NCBI RefSeq assembly: GCF_021729865.1
Contig: NZ_CP063400.1
Span: forward strand, 4,030,001-4,094,000
DNA from: Hydrogenophaga sp. SL48
GTDB taxonomy: Bacteria > Pseudomonadota > Gammaproteobacteria > Burkholderiales > Burkholderiaceae_C
Direction: 5' to 3'
Length of the DNA: 64,000 nt
In this document: positions 32,977 to 42,540 of the stretch, one piece after another
Position numbering within the stretch: the first letter of the stretch is position 1
How the letters are laid out: each line of letters opens with the position of its first letter
The notes under the pieces: model-generated
Database searches by the model: none
What the model was told of the DNA's origin: nothing
What the model saw: only the letters and a program-made list of their open reading frames with translations
Translations under genes and position numbers: made by a program

Positions 32977-33885
32977 ATGATCAACGTCACCATTGAAAAC
33001 TTTGAAACCGAGGTCATCGAAGCCTCCATGCACACCCCCGTGCTGGTGGATTTCTGGGCGCCGTGGTGCGGTCCCTGCAAGGTGATCGGCCCGCTGCTGG
33101 AGAAGGTGGAGATCGACTACGCCGGCCGCTTCAAGCTGGTCAAGATCGATTCCGACCAGGAACAGCAGCTGGCCCAGGCCTTCGGCATCAAGAGCATCCC
33201 CACCTGCGTGCTGCTGATGAACGGGCAGCCGGTGGACGGCTTCATGGGCGCGCTGCCCGAGGGCCAGATCAAGGCCTTTCTGGACAAACATGTGCCCGCG
33301 GCCGAAGAAGTCGAGGCCGCCGCTGAAGAAGCCGAAGCGCTCGACGCGCTGGCCGAAGGCGATGTGGAGGGTGCGCTCGCCAAGCTGCAGCAAGCGGTGG
33401 AGACCGACCCCAACAACGACGACGCGCGCTTCGATCTGGTGAAGTTGCTGCTGGAGCTGGAGCGCGACGACGACGCCAAGGTGGCGTTCGCGCCGGTGAT
33501 CGCCAAGTCCGCCGCGGTGCGCCGGCTCGACTCACTCAACCGCTGGATGAAGGCACGCGACGCGCAGGACATGGTGACCGACCCCGAGGCCCGCGCCGCC
33601 GAGCTCCAGGCGAAGATCGCCGCCAACAAGCGCGACTTCGACAGCCGCTTTGCGCTGGCCCAGTTGCTGCTGGCGCACAGCCAGTTCGTGCCCGCGATGG
33701 ACGAGCTGCTGGAGATCCTGATGCGCGACAAGGCCTGGAACGAAGAGCTGGCCCGCAAGACCTTCATCGCCGTCCTCGACATCATCGAGCCGCCCAAGCC
33801 CAAGGTCGCCGAAGGCCAGGTGCCGCCCGAAGACCCGACGGTGGCGACCTACCGCCGCCGGCTCTCCAGCGTGGTGCTGAGCTGA
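32977..33885 (+). CDS. Thioredoxin-TPR co-chaperone (CnoX/YbbN-like)
   Basis: This 302-residue protein has an N-terminal thioredoxin domain (residues 1-108) with an intact CGPC site at residues 31-34. An acidic linker follows, and then a helical repeat domain (about residues 118-285) as in CnoX/YbbN holdases, which guard chaperone clients during oxidative stress. Many YbbN proteins carry SxxC, and this one keeps both Cys. It is divergent from purE across 130 bp. Confidence 0.88.
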   Translation: MINVTIENFETEVIEASMHTPVLVDFWAPWCGPCKVIGPLLEKVEIDYAGRFKLVKIDSDQEQQLAQAFGIKSIPTCVLLMNGQPVDGFMGALPEGQIKAFLDKHVPAAEEVEAAAEEAEALDALAEGDVEGALAKLQQAVETDPNNDDARFDLVKLLLELERDDDAKVAFAPVIAKSAAVRRLDSLNRWMKARDAQDMVTDPEARAAELQAKIAANKRDFDSRFALAQLLLAHSQFVPAMDELLEILMRDKAWNEELARKTFIAVLDIIEPPKPKVAEGQVPPEDPTVATYRRRLSSVVLS

Positions 33886-33891
33886 GCCTCG

Positions 33892-33921
33892 CCGGTCGTG
33901 CACCCACCGGCGCACGACCGG
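33892..33921 (+). terminator. Stem-loop after the thioredoxin-TPR gene
   Basis: The perfect 10 bp inverted repeat CCGGTCGTGC / GCACGACCGG is separated by 10 nt and starts 6 bp after the stop codon. There is no T-run, so it may be an mRNA-stabilising or weak terminator structure rather than a full intrinsic terminator. Confidence 0.45.
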
Positions 33922-33960
33922 ACCGCGGGTCCCACCCCCAGCCCACCGACCGGAGCCCGC

Positions 33961-34758
33961 ATGTCCCGACCCGAACCCTTTTTCCGCGAAGCGGGTGCTG
34001 GCCCGGGTGTCGTGTGCCTGCACTCGAACGCCAGCCATTCGGGCCAGTGGCGCGAGCTCATGGACCGGCTGGCGCCCGATTTCCATGTGCTGGCGCCCGA
34101 TGGTTATGACGCAGGCAAAAGTCCGGCATGGCCGGCGGACCAGCCCATGTGCCTGGACGACGAGGTCGCGCTGCTGGAGCCGGTGCTGGCACGGGCCGGT
34201 TCACCGCTGGTGCTGGTGGGCCACTCCTACGGCGCGGCGGTCGCGCTGACCGCGGCACTGCGGCACCCTGGCCGGGTGCGCGCCCTGGCCGTGTACGAAC
34301 CCACGCTGTTTTCGCTGCTGGAACAGGAAGCTCCTGCGCCCAACGACGCCGACGGCATCCGCCACGCCGTGACCGCTGCGGGCGAGGCGCTGGACCGTGA
34401 CGACACAGACAGCGCTGCGAGGCACTTCATCGACTACTGGATGGGACCCGGCAGCTGGGCCGCCACGCCCGCACCGCGCAAGCCCGCCATGGCCGAGTCG
34501 GTGCGACAGGTGCGGCGCTGGGGCGACGCCTTGTTCAACGAACCCACGCCACTGGCGGCCTTTCGCACGCTCGACGTGCCCGTGCTGTACATGGTCGGCG
34601 AGCGCTCGCCCACCTCGGCGCGGGGGGTGGCCCGGCTGCTGTGCGCCACCTTGCCGCAGGTGCAGCCGCTGACGTTCGCGGACCTGGGCCACATGGGGCC
34701 CATCACCCACGCCGAGCCGGTGAACGCGGCCATCGCCCGATTTCTGGCCGGGCTCTGA
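33961..34758 (+). CDS. Alpha/beta hydrolase
   Basis: This 265-residue hydrolase has the oxyanion segment LHSNASHSGQWRELMDRL, the nucleophile elbow GHSYG (Ser89) and a C-terminal catalytic His in DLGHMGPITH. Substrate unknown. The start at 33961 gives MSRPEPFFREAGAGPGVV, and an in-frame start at 33898 lies in the hairpin region and was rejected. It lies 75 bp after the thioredoxin-TPR gene and is convergent with the large lipoprotein gene. Confidence 0.8.
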   Translation: MSRPEPFFREAGAGPGVVCLHSNASHSGQWRELMDRLAPDFHVLAPDGYDAGKSPAWPADQPMCLDDEVALLEPVLARAGSPLVLVGHSYGAAVALTAALRHPGRVRALAVYEPTLFSLLEQEAPAPNDADGIRHAVTAAGEALDRDDTDSAARHFIDYWMGPGSWAATPAPRKPAMAESVRQVRRWGDALFNEPTPLAAFRTLDVPVLYMVGERSPTSARGVARLLCATLPQVQPLTFADLGHMGPITHAEPVNAAIARFLAGL

Positions 34759-34882
34759 CACCCAGATCCGCCGTTCCTTGACGGCCCAAGCGGCCATGGC
34801 GTGCCTTGCGCCGGGCGCGGAGACGCGGCACAGCCACCCCGAGCCGGTCACCTGGCGCAACCCCGTGTGCATGGGGGCGTGC

Positions 34883-37738
34883 TCACCGGGGAAGGGTCTT
34901 CCAGTGGCGCAACAGGGTGCGCAAGGCCTCGGGTTTGTTGGTGGGCGCAAGTCCGCCCGCCTGGTTCCGTTCGTTCACGCCGTGGCACGACGCGCACACC
35001 CGCACCTCGCCCGGCTGGAAGGTGATCCAGACCCGCTCGCGCACCACCGCGTTTCCGCCGCCGTCGGTGGTCTGCCAGGTCATGGCACGGCGGGCCGGCA
35101 CGAAGGCGGCGGTCGATCCGTCGGCCGCGATCGGCACGCTGCTGACCGGGCCGGTCGGGTTGGCCGGATGGCTGGCGCGGGGTTCGTGCATCGGCGTGGC
35201 AATGGGGCGGCGCCCGGGAAAGCGGTAGCCGCGCACCTGGTCGGCCTGGAAGAGCTGGAAGTGGGCGATGTCGTACACGCGGCCGCCGCCGGGCGCCACG
35301 GTGCTGACGCCGCCCGGCACCCGCAGGTTGAACGGCTGTTGCTGGTCGGCGCGGTCGCGCGAGGTCTGGTTGCGGGTGACGATCAGGGCCAGGTCGTTGG
35401 CCCGGAGCCAGCTGCGCAGTTCGGCCTCGCTCACGGCCTCTTCGCTGAACACGCTCAGCTCGGGGGTGGCCAGGGCCGGCGCCTGGCGGGTGGCCGGGCG
35501 CGCACGCGCCACCACCTCCACCGCCTCCAGCTCCCAGAGCAGTCCGTCAAAGCTGCGTTGGGTGTCCGGGTCCCACCAGGTCACGGCCTCGCGCACGCCA
35601 CCGGTCAGCGAGATGCCGGCCTGCTGCAGCCCGCCCGCCCCCACCGTCAGCGGCTTGATCAGGAACTGCGTCATCTGCGCGGCCGTCGCGGCGGCGGTGG
35701 GCGTGTGCGTGGCCACCAGCGCCCCGGTGCTCAGCGGCAAAGGGTTGCGGTAGCGCCCGCCGGTGATGGAGCCGTCGGGGTTGGAGGGGGCGGTCACGTC
35801 GGTCACGGCCATCTGCTCCGGGTTGACGCCGATGCCGCCGTTGAAACGCACGATCTGGTTGGTGGAGAGTGACCCGAACTCGCGCGCGTAGATGCCCAGA
35901 AAACTGCCGGGGCGCGCCGGGTCTTCGCGCAGCTGCATCAGCCCACCGTCGCCGCGCAGGTACTTGGTGTTGGCGCGGAAGGCCGGATTGGACGAGTAGG
36001 TCAGCGCCGGGTCGTCGGTGAACGACTCGCCGATGAAGCCGAAGGACAGCTCGTGCCGGCCCACGTGGTTCAGCGTTTCTTCGTCGGTGCCGTCTTCGTT
36101 GATCTGCCAGGGGGCGAAGAAGTTGTTGGTGTAGCCCGCCACGGCGCCGAAGGCACCGGTGTGATTGGCCCGTCTTTCAGGGAACACCTCGGGCGTCAGG
36201 CCCAGCGAAGCCGCTCCGGCCGCTTCGCTGGCGTAGGTCGTGGCGCCGTAGTCGGTGCCGCCGGCGCGCTGCGCATCGGCCTGCTGGTCCTGCTGCAGGT
36301 GGTCCCATCGGGTGAAGACCACCCGGCCGGCGCTGTCGATGCTGGGCGAGAAGGCGCCGCTGACGGTGTGGTTGAGCAGGCGCAGGTCGCCGTTGGCCGG
36401 GTTCAGGCTCCAGATGCCGGTGACGATGGCCGTGCTCTCGTACTCGTCGAGCTGCGGGTAGAGGTGCGCTTCGCCGCCCCGGGGGCGGTCGGAGGTGAAC
36501 AGCACGCGGTCGTCGGTGCCGTAGAACGGCGACACGTTGTTGTAGGTCAGCGGCTGGTTCGCCACCTTGGTGATCGAGACCGTCTCGCCCTTCGCCAGGC
36601 CGTTCACTTCATAGATCTGCCAGTAGAAGGTCTTGACCTGGTAGCGCACCGCCGGCGCGCCGACGATCATGCTGAACAGCGCCTTGTTGCCGCTCCAGTG
36701 CACCGAGGGCTCGCGCACCGCGATGGCCTGCGCGCCCTGGAACCCGTCCATGCCGAAGCCGGCCTCGCGGGTCAGGTTGCGCAGGCTGCCGTCGGGGTAG
36801 CGGACATACAGGTCGCCACCGCGCGGCACGTGGTCGGGCCGCGCGAGGTGGTTGGCGAAGGTCGACATGCGTGCGGCGAAGTCGGCGGTGTGGGGCACCT
36901 GGGTGACGAACAGGATCGGGTTGATCACCCCCGCCACCGGCTCGACCGTGCCGGGCACGTGATAGGCCACGCCCTCATAGACGTACTGCGGCAGCGTGGT
37001 CTTGATGTACGCGGCCTCGGTGGGCGAGGCGCTGTAGAAATGAAAGCCCCTGGTCGCCAGGTAGAAGCGGTGGAGCGGGATCAGCCCGGCCCCGGCCACC
37101 TTGCTCGCGTGATACGCCACACCCTCGTAGCGGAACTGCGGCAGCGTGGCCTGGATGTGGTTCTTCTCGTCGTCGCTGATCGTGTAGAAGTGCACCCCGG
37201 TCTGCGAGTTGAAGAAGCGGTGCACCGGGCTCAGCCCCGCGCCCGCCGCGCCCATGGCCGAGAAGGCCTCGCCCTCGTACTGGAACTGCGGCAGGGTGTT
37301 GCGGATCTGGTCCCGCTCGGTCGCGCTGGTGGTGTAGAAGTGCGCTTGGGTCCGTGTGTTGAAAAACCGGTAGACCGGCACCACGCCGGCCACGGCCTTG
37401 GAAGTGGCCTTGGAAGTGGCATTGAAAGAGGCCTTGGGCGGGGCCTTGGCCGACGACACCGTTGAAGCGATGGCCTCCGCCGCCTCCAGCTCAACGGTGT
37501 TGAGACGGGCGCCCTCGGCCTGCAACGCGGCCGTCCGCTCGTCGACGGGAACCACGGCGGATGCGGTTGCAATGGACGTTGCATCGGCGGCTTTGCCCTC
37601 GCCGCCGCTGGCCCCCGACGAACCCCCACCACAGGCCGACAGCAGCGCCAGGGCCGCAAAGGCCAACACGGCCGCGGGCGCCTTGCGCACCCAGCCAGAC
37701 GCACCGCGACCGAAAAATGAAGGGGTGACGGAAGCCAT
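34883..37738 (-). CDS. Large heme-motif lipoprotein with three DUF5648-like repeats and an HzsA-like propeller
   Basis: This 951-residue protein has a lipoprotein signal (LALLSAC, Cys36). About residues 120-260 hold three tandem repeats with the pattern V-Y/H-RFF...HFYT...LPQF/Y-YEG-AY, like DUF5648 repeats of secreted hydrolases. Residues about 270-600 look like a beta-propeller, with phrases such as RVLFTSDRPRGGEAHLYPQL. The C-terminus has one heme c motif, CASCHGVNERNQAGG. The propeller-plus-heme part recalls the hydrazine synthase alpha-subunit-like family found in many non-anammox bacteria. A surface-exposed redox or binding role is likely. The substrate is unknown. Confidence 0.75.
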   Translation of the reverse strand: MASVTPSFFGRGASGWVRKAPAAVLAFAALALLSACGGGSSGASGGEGKAADATSIATASAVVPVDERTAALQAEGARLNTVELEAAEAIASTVSSAKAPPKASFNATSKATSKAVAGVVPVYRFFNTRTQAHFYTTSATERDQIRNTLPQFQYEGEAFSAMGAAGAGLSPVHRFFNSQTGVHFYTISDDEKNHIQATLPQFRYEGVAYHASKVAGAGLIPLHRFYLATRGFHFYSASPTEAAYIKTTLPQYVYEGVAYHVPGTVEPVAGVINPILFVTQVPHTADFAARMSTFANHLARPDHVPRGGDLYVRYPDGSLRNLTREAGFGMDGFQGAQAIAVREPSVHWSGNKALFSMIVGAPAVRYQVKTFYWQIYEVNGLAKGETVSITKVANQPLTYNNVSPFYGTDDRVLFTSDRPRGGEAHLYPQLDEYESTAIVTGIWSLNPANGDLRLLNHTVSGAFSPSIDSAGRVVFTRWDHLQQDQQADAQRAGGTDYGATTYASEAAGAASLGLTPEVFPERRANHTGAFGAVAGYTNNFFAPWQINEDGTDEETLNHVGRHELSFGFIGESFTDDPALTYSSNPAFRANTKYLRGDGGLMQLREDPARPGSFLGIYAREFGSLSTNQIVRFNGGIGVNPEQMAVTDVTAPSNPDGSITGGRYRNPLPLSTGALVATHTPTAAATAAQMTQFLIKPLTVGAGGLQQAGISLTGGVREAVTWWDPDTQRSFDGLLWELEAVEVVARARPATRQAPALATPELSVFSEEAVSEAELRSWLRANDLALIVTRNQTSRDRADQQQPFNLRVPGGVSTVAPGGGRVYDIAHFQLFQADQVRGYRFPGRRPIATPMHEPRASHPANPTGPVSSVPIAADGSTAAFVPARRAMTWQTTDGGGNAVVRERVWITFQPGEVRVCASCHGVNERNQAGGLAPTNKPEALRTLLRHWKTLPR

Positions 37739-37831
37739 GCCGGCTTATAGCCGACACCCCGGCAGGGAAACCTCACCAGCCGTCGGGCGGCGCTGGCGGC
37801 GGCGCGAGTGGACGGCCGGCCCGCGCCAGTC

Positions 37832-38872
37832 TCAGAGCCGCTGATCGGTGGACGGCTTTTTCCAGAGGTTGAGGCCGCCGTCCACCGCATGGCCGTCGAT
37901 GGCGGCCAGCTCGTCGGCGCTGAAGCTCAGGTTGTCCAGCGCGCCCACCAGTTCCTTGATCTGCTCGGGCTTGCTGGCACCGATCAGCGCGGAGCTCATG
38001 CCCGGCTGGCGCAGCACCCAGGCCACCGCCATCTGAGCCAGGCTCTGCCCGCGCGCCTGGGCGATCTGGTTCAAGGCGCGCACATGGGTCAGGTTCTGCT
38101 CGCTCAGGTGCTCGGCCTTGAAGGAACCGCCACCGGGGCGGTTCATGCGCGCGTCGGCCGGCACGCCCTGGAGGTACTTGTTCGTCAACAGGCCCTGGGC
38201 CAGCGGGCTGAAGGCGATGCAGCCCATGCCCTCGGCCACCAGGGTGTCGAGCAGGTCGGCCTCGACCCAGCGGTTGAGCAGGCTGTACGACGGCTGGTGG
38301 ATCAGCAGCGGCACGCCCATCTGCCGCAGGATCGCAGCGGCCTCGCGGGTCTTGCCCGCGGAGTAGCTGGAAATGCCCACGTACAGCGCCTTGCCCTGCT
38401 GCACGGCGGTGGCCAGCGCGCCCATGGTTTCTTCCAGCGGTGTGTCAGGGTCGAAGCGGTGGGAATAGAAGATGTCGACGTAGTCCAGCCCCATGCGTTT
38501 CAGGCTCTGGTCGAGGCTGGCGAGCACGTACTTGCGCGAGCCGCCACCCTGGCCGTAGGGACCGGGCCACATGTCGTAGCCGGCCTTGCTGGAGATGATC
38601 AGCTCGTCGCGGTAGGGCTTGAAATCGCGGCGCAGGTGTTCGCCGAAGTTGGTCTCGGCGCTGCCGTGCGGCGGGCCGTAGTTGTTGGCCAGGTCGAAGT
38701 GGGTGATGCCCAGGTCGAAGGCGGTGCGCAGCATGTCGCGCTGGTTCTCCATGGGGGTGGAGGCGCCGAAGTTGTGCCACAGGCCGAGGGTGATGCTGGG
38801 CAGCTTGAGGCCGCTTTTGCCAACGGTGCGGTAGGGCATGCGCTCGTAGCGCTGGAGGTGGGCGGTGTACAT
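37832..38872 (-). CDS. Aldo/keto reductase, YghZ/Gpr-like (L-glyceraldehyde 3-phosphate reductase group)
   Basis: This 346-residue NADP-dependent reductase has a (beta/alpha)8 barrel with the catalytic Asp/Tyr pair in FDLANNYGPPHGSAE, Lys in IISSKAGYDMWPGPYG and His in DIFYSHRFDPDTP. These segments are characteristic of the YghZ group, which acts on L-glyceraldehyde 3-phosphate and methylglyoxal. The start at 38872 gives MYTAHLQRYERMPYRTVG. Longer in-frame starts reach far into non-coding DNA and were rejected. Confidence 0.9.
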   Translation of the reverse strand: MYTAHLQRYERMPYRTVGKSGLKLPSITLGLWHNFGASTPMENQRDMLRTAFDLGITHFDLANNYGPPHGSAETNFGEHLRRDFKPYRDELIISSKAGYDMWPGPYGQGGGSRKYVLASLDQSLKRMGLDYVDIFYSHRFDPDTPLEETMGALATAVQQGKALYVGISSYSAGKTREAAAILRQMGVPLLIHQPSYSLLNRWVEADLLDTLVAEGMGCIAFSPLAQGLLTNKYLQGVPADARMNRPGGGSFKAEHLSEQNLTHVRALNQIAQARGQSLAQMAVAWVLRQPGMSSALIGASKPEQIKELVGALDNLSFSADELAAIDGHAVDGGLNLWKKPSTDQRL

Positions 38873-39123
38873 GTTTCGTCTCCATTCAGTCGAAACAGCC
38901 ACTCTACCCAGTAACCCGGCTGTAACTTTGATCGGCGGGGAAACAACCCCTTCGCTCGCTGGCCCGGTGCGCCGGTCTGCGGACCATCGGCATGGATTGA
39001 TCAATGTGTTTGAGGCTCTTGCGAACATGCCGAGCCGGACATCCGAACGGCAATCCAATGCCTGGCCAACCTGACCGACCGCCAAAAGGCTGAGGGGCGC
39101 GAGCGCCACGGCCACGGCCGCGG

Positions 39124-40653
39124 CTACTGGCCCGCTCGCATCATGGCGGCCGCTTTCTCGGCAATCATGATCGTGGGCGCATTGGTGTTGCCGGACGTGA
39201 TCTGTGGCATGACCGAGGCATCGACCACCCGCAGCGAACGCGTCCCTCGAACGCGCAGCTGTGCATCGACGACCGCATCGGCGCCAACCCCCATTCGACA
39301 AGTGCCCACCGGATGGTAGATGCAGCTGCTCGTCGCGCGGATTGCGGACTCGATCGATGCGTCGTCGATGGCACCGGGACCTGGAGACAGTTCCCGCACG
39401 ATGTGCTCCCTCAGGGGAAGTGCTGCGGCGATCTTTCTTGCTGCGCGCAACCCCTCGATCTGCAACGTCATGTCGTCACGATGCGTCAGATAGCCAGGGT
39501 CGATCACGGGCGCATCGAGTGGGTCGTCCGAGCGCAGTGTGAGTCGCCCTCTGCTCTTGGGCCGGCACGCTTGCACGGTGATGGCCATAGCCCGAGTCTG
39601 TCCTTGCGCCGCCGCGTGGGGCGGCGCAAAGGGCACCGCCAAAAACTGGATGTCCGCAGCGAAACCATCGTTCAGCGCCTCGCTTTTCATGAAAAGACCG
39701 GCCTCGGCATGGATGCTCGTCGGTGGCGCCTGATCAGCCTGCCGAAGCGCGAGCACCAGGGGAGAGCCCGGGTGGTCGCATAGGTTCGCACCGACGCCGG
39801 GCAGCGCATTGCGCACCACAAGTCCGTGCGACTCCAACTGCAATGGATCGCCGATGCCCGAGAGCATCAGCAGCTTGGGTGAATCGACGGTGCCGGCGCT
39901 GAGGATGACCTCGCGCCTGGCCTCGATCCGGCGGACCTGGGCGCCGTCAAAGTAGTCGACGCCGATGGCGCGATCGCCGTCCATCACGATACGCAGCGCA
40001 CGTGCGCGCGTGATCGTTCGAAGGTTCGGACGTTCGCGCGAAGGGTCCAGGTACGCCTTTGCGGTGCTGCACCGCTCACCATCGCGAATCGTCACCTGGT
40101 ACAGCCCCGCTCCATCGCGATACGCTCCGTTGAAGTCGGGGTTTCTCCGGTGGCCACAGGCGACCGCCGCGTCAACGAAAGCGTGCGCGAGCGGGCTGGG
40201 TGAGGCTTGGTCCGAGACGGCCAGTGGCCCTCCCACGCCATGAAGGCTGGAGGCCCCGCGCGCCTGGTCCTCCGCCTTGATGAAATACGGCAACACGTCA
40301 GACCAGCCCCAGCCTTCGTTGCCCAGATCCCTCCAGTGATCGAAGTCACGCGGATCGCCGCGGATGTAGATCATGATGTTGATCGAACTCGTACCGCCAA
40401 GCACCTTGCCGCGCGGACACGGGATGCTGCGCAGGTTGTAGCCGGCCTGAAGCGTTGTCGAGTAGCCCCAGTTCTCGGCGCCGTCCCAAAGCAAGGGCCA
40501 CCGGCTTGGTTGGCGAACACTGTGCGAGCGATCTTCGCCGCCGGCTTCTAGCAGCGCCACTTCACAAGAAGCATCCTCGGAAAGCCTCGCCGCTAGGACA
40601 CAGCCAGCGGAGCCGGCACCCACGATGACATAGTCTGCGCTTGGCATCAGCAT
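39124..40653 (-). CDS. GMC-family FAD oxidoreductase (choline/alcohol dehydrogenase-like)
   Basis: This 509-residue flavoenzyme has the N-terminal FAD motif YVIVGAGSAGCVLAARLSED, the GMC signature 1 region RGKVLGGTSSINIMIYIRG, signature 2 SAGTVDSPKLLMLSGIG, and the C-terminal active-site His in CIYHPVGTCRMG. It is slightly shorter than BetA (about 550). Substrate unknown. Base composition and codon use look less GC-extreme than neighbouring genes, which suggests acquisition. No regulator or partner is adjacent. Confidence 0.85.
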   Translation of the reverse strand: MLMPSADYVIVGAGSAGCVLAARLSEDASCEVALLEAGGEDRSHSVRQPSRWPLLWDGAENWGYSTTLQAGYNLRSIPCPRGKVLGGTSSINIMIYIRGDPRDFDHWRDLGNEGWGWSDVLPYFIKAEDQARGASSLHGVGGPLAVSDQASPSPLAHAFVDAAVACGHRRNPDFNGAYRDGAGLYQVTIRDGERCSTAKAYLDPSRERPNLRTITRARALRIVMDGDRAIGVDYFDGAQVRRIEARREVILSAGTVDSPKLLMLSGIGDPLQLESHGLVVRNALPGVGANLCDHPGSPLVLALRQADQAPPTSIHAEAGLFMKSEALNDGFAADIQFLAVPFAPPHAAAQGQTRAMAITVQACRPKSRGRLTLRSDDPLDAPVIDPGYLTHRDDMTLQIEGLRAARKIAAALPLREHIVRELSPGPGAIDDASIESAIRATSSCIYHPVGTCRMGVGADAVVDAQLRVRGTRSLRVVDASVMPQITSGNTNAPTIMIAEKAAAMMRAGQ

Positions 40654-40829
40654 CCCCCAAAATCTCTGTTCGGGATTCTGGCGAAGACATTGCTGCGTCG
40701 CAAGACGTCTGGTCGCGAGCGCGGAATCTCATCCTGGTCCGCCGACCGCTTCCACTGACTGCGACCAGCGACCGGAAGGTTGCTGGTGTCCGCAAAGAGT
40801 CGCAGCGAGTCCCTTGCGCTGAAGCCAGT

Positions 40830-40905
40830 GCCACCGCAGAACCGGCTTCGCCGGGCCGCCAGTGGCGCCCCCTGGGGGGGTGACGCCGCAGGCGGCGCGG
40901 GGGGT
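40830..40905 (-). repeat. Dispersed 3'-end repeat, copy i
   Basis: This sense-oriented copy begins 2 bp after the iolA/mmsA stop codon. It is one of the cleanest examples: CGCCGCAGGCGGCG, a C-run/G-run hairpin and CCGGCTTCGCCGG in 76 bp. Confidence 0.76.
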
Positions 40906-40907
40906 AC

Positions 40908-42416
40908 TTATTTCGCCGTCGGCATCACAAACTCGGCACCCTTGCCAATCGACTCCGGCCAGCGCTGCATGATCGACTTCTGCTTGGTGTAGAAGCGCAC
41001 GCCCTCTTCGCCGTAGGCGTGCATGTCGCCGAACAGGCTCTTCTTCCAGCCGCCAAAACCCTGCCAGGCCATGGGCACGGGGATCGGCACGTTGATGCCG
41101 ACCATGCCCACCTGGATGCGCCGAGCGAACTCGCGTGCCACGTTGCCGTCGCGGGTGAAGCAGCTCGTGCCGTTGCCGAACTCGTGGTCGTTGATGATCT
41201 TCACCGCTTCGCCAAAGTCGGCCACGCGCACGCAGCTCAGCACCGGGCCGAAGATCTCTTCCTTGTAGATGCGCATGTCGGTGCTCACGTTGTCGAACAG
41301 CGTGCCGCCCATCCAGAAACCGCCTTCGCAACCGTCGCCCGTCTGCTTCGCATCGAACTGGCGGCCGTCCACCAGCAGGTCCGCGCCCTGCATCACGCCG
41401 GCGTCGATGTAGCCGGTGATGCGCTCGTAGGCCGCGCGGGTCACGATGGGGCCCATTTCGGCGGCGAGGTTGGTGCCGTTGAGCACCTTCAGCGCCTTGG
41501 TGCGCTCGATCAGCTTGGGCATGATCTTCTCAGCCACGTCACCGACCAGCACCGCCACGCTGATCGCCATGCAGCGCTCGCCGGCCGAACCATAGGCCGC
41601 GCCGATCAGCGCGTCCACCGCCTGGTCAAGGTCGGCGTCGGGCATCACCACCATGTGGTTCTTCGCGCCGCCCAGGGCCTGCACGCGCTTGCCATGGTGG
41701 GCGCCGGTCTCGTAGATGTAATTCGCAATCGGCGTGGAGCCGACGAAGCTGATGGCCTTCACGTCCGGGTGCACCAGCAGCGCGTCCACGGCTTCCTTGT
41801 CGCCCTGCACCACGTTGAACACGCCGTCGGGCAGGCCGGCCTGCTTGAGCAGATCGGCCATGAACAGGCTGGCGCTGGGGTCGATGGGGCTGGGCTTCAA
41901 CACAAAGGTGTTGCCTGCGGCAATCGCCACCGGGAACATCCACATGGGCACCATGACCGGGAAGTTGAACGGCGTGATGCCGGCCACCACGCCCAGCGGC
42001 TGGCGCAGGGTCCAGTTGTCCATGCCGGTGGACACCTGGTCGGTGAAATCGCCCTTCAAGAGCTGCGGGATGCCGCAGGCGAACTCGATGATGTCGATGC
42101 CGCGCGCCACCTCGCCCTGTGCGTCGGTGAAGACCTTGCCGTGTTCGGCCGTGATCAGCTGGGCCAGCTCGTCTTTGTGCAGGTTCACCAGTTCGAGGAA
42201 CTTGAACATCACGCGGGCGCGGCGGATCGGCGGCGTGTCGGACCAGGCGGGGAACGCGGCCTGGGCCGCTGCCACCGCCGTGTTCACGTCGGCGGCGCTG
42301 GCCAGCGAGACGCGGCCGGTGACGGCGCCAGTGGCGGGGTTGAACACGTCCTGCGCGCGGGTGGAGGTGCCGGCCGCGCGGGCGCCAGCGATGTAGTGGG
42401 TGATGGCGGTGGTCAT
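40908..42416 (-). CDS. iolA: CoA-acylating methylmalonate-semialdehyde dehydrogenase
   Basis: This 502-residue NAD aldehyde dehydrogenase of the MmsA/IolA type converts malonic or methylmalonic semialdehyde to acetyl- or propionyl-CoA. The segments [17 protein letters not shown] and [15 protein letters not shown] (catalytic Cys) are family markers. It is the final enzyme of myo-inositol breakdown and also of valine breakdown. The other iol genes start 1.65 kb away, which favours IolA here. The nearest neighbour is a divergent LysR gene. Confidence 0.9.
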   Translation of the reverse strand: MTTAITHYIAGARAAGTSTRAQDVFNPATGAVTGRVSLASAADVNTAVAAAQAAFPAWSDTPPIRRARVMFKFLELVNLHKDELAQLITAEHGKVFTDAQGEVARGIDIIEFACGIPQLLKGDFTDQVSTGMDNWTLRQPLGVVAGITPFNFPVMVPMWMFPVAIAAGNTFVLKPSPIDPSASLFMADLLKQAGLPDGVFNVVQGDKEAVDALLVHPDVKAISFVGSTPIANYIYETGAHHGKRVQALGGAKNHMVVMPDADLDQAVDALIGAAYGSAGERCMAISVAVLVGDVAEKIMPKLIERTKALKVLNGTNLAAEMGPIVTRAAYERITGYIDAGVMQGADLLVDGRQFDAKQTGDGCEGGFWMGGTLFDNVSTDMRIYKEEIFGPVLSCVRVADFGEAVKIINDHEFGNGTSCFTRDGNVAREFARRIQVGMVGINVPIPVPMAWQGFGGWKKSLFGDMHAYGEEGVRFYTKQKSIMQRWPESIGKGAEFVMPTAK

Positions 42417-42511
42417 GGTGGGTGTCTCGTTGGGATGGGAGGAGCGGCTCTGAGGTACCCAGGCAGTGTAGGAACGGCACCCCGGCGATACAAGGCCAGA
42501 AACCTGAATTG

Positions 42512-42533
42512 ATTGTTCAGTTTGGTGAACAAT
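42512..42533. promoter_or_regulatory. Perfect palindromic LysR operator between iolA and its LysR gene
   Basis: ATTGTTCA-N6-TGAACAAT is a perfect 8 bp inverted repeat ending 7 bp before the LysR start codon and about 100 bp upstream of iolA. Position and symmetry fit an autoregulatory LysR site that also controls iolA. Confidence 0.65.
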
Positions 42534-42540
42534 ATGCCCC

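Noticed and set aside
38873..39123. Possible gene remnant between the aldo/keto reductase and GMC genes.
   Set aside because: Short frames on both strands were read (for example around LINVFEALANMPSR), but no family could be matched and no ribosome site is present.
40908..42416. Assignment of the aldehyde dehydrogenase to valine catabolism (mmsA) only.
   Set aside because: No mmsB or other valine genes are adjacent, while a full inositol pathway that needs this step lies 1.65 kb away. The dual role is noted in the feature.
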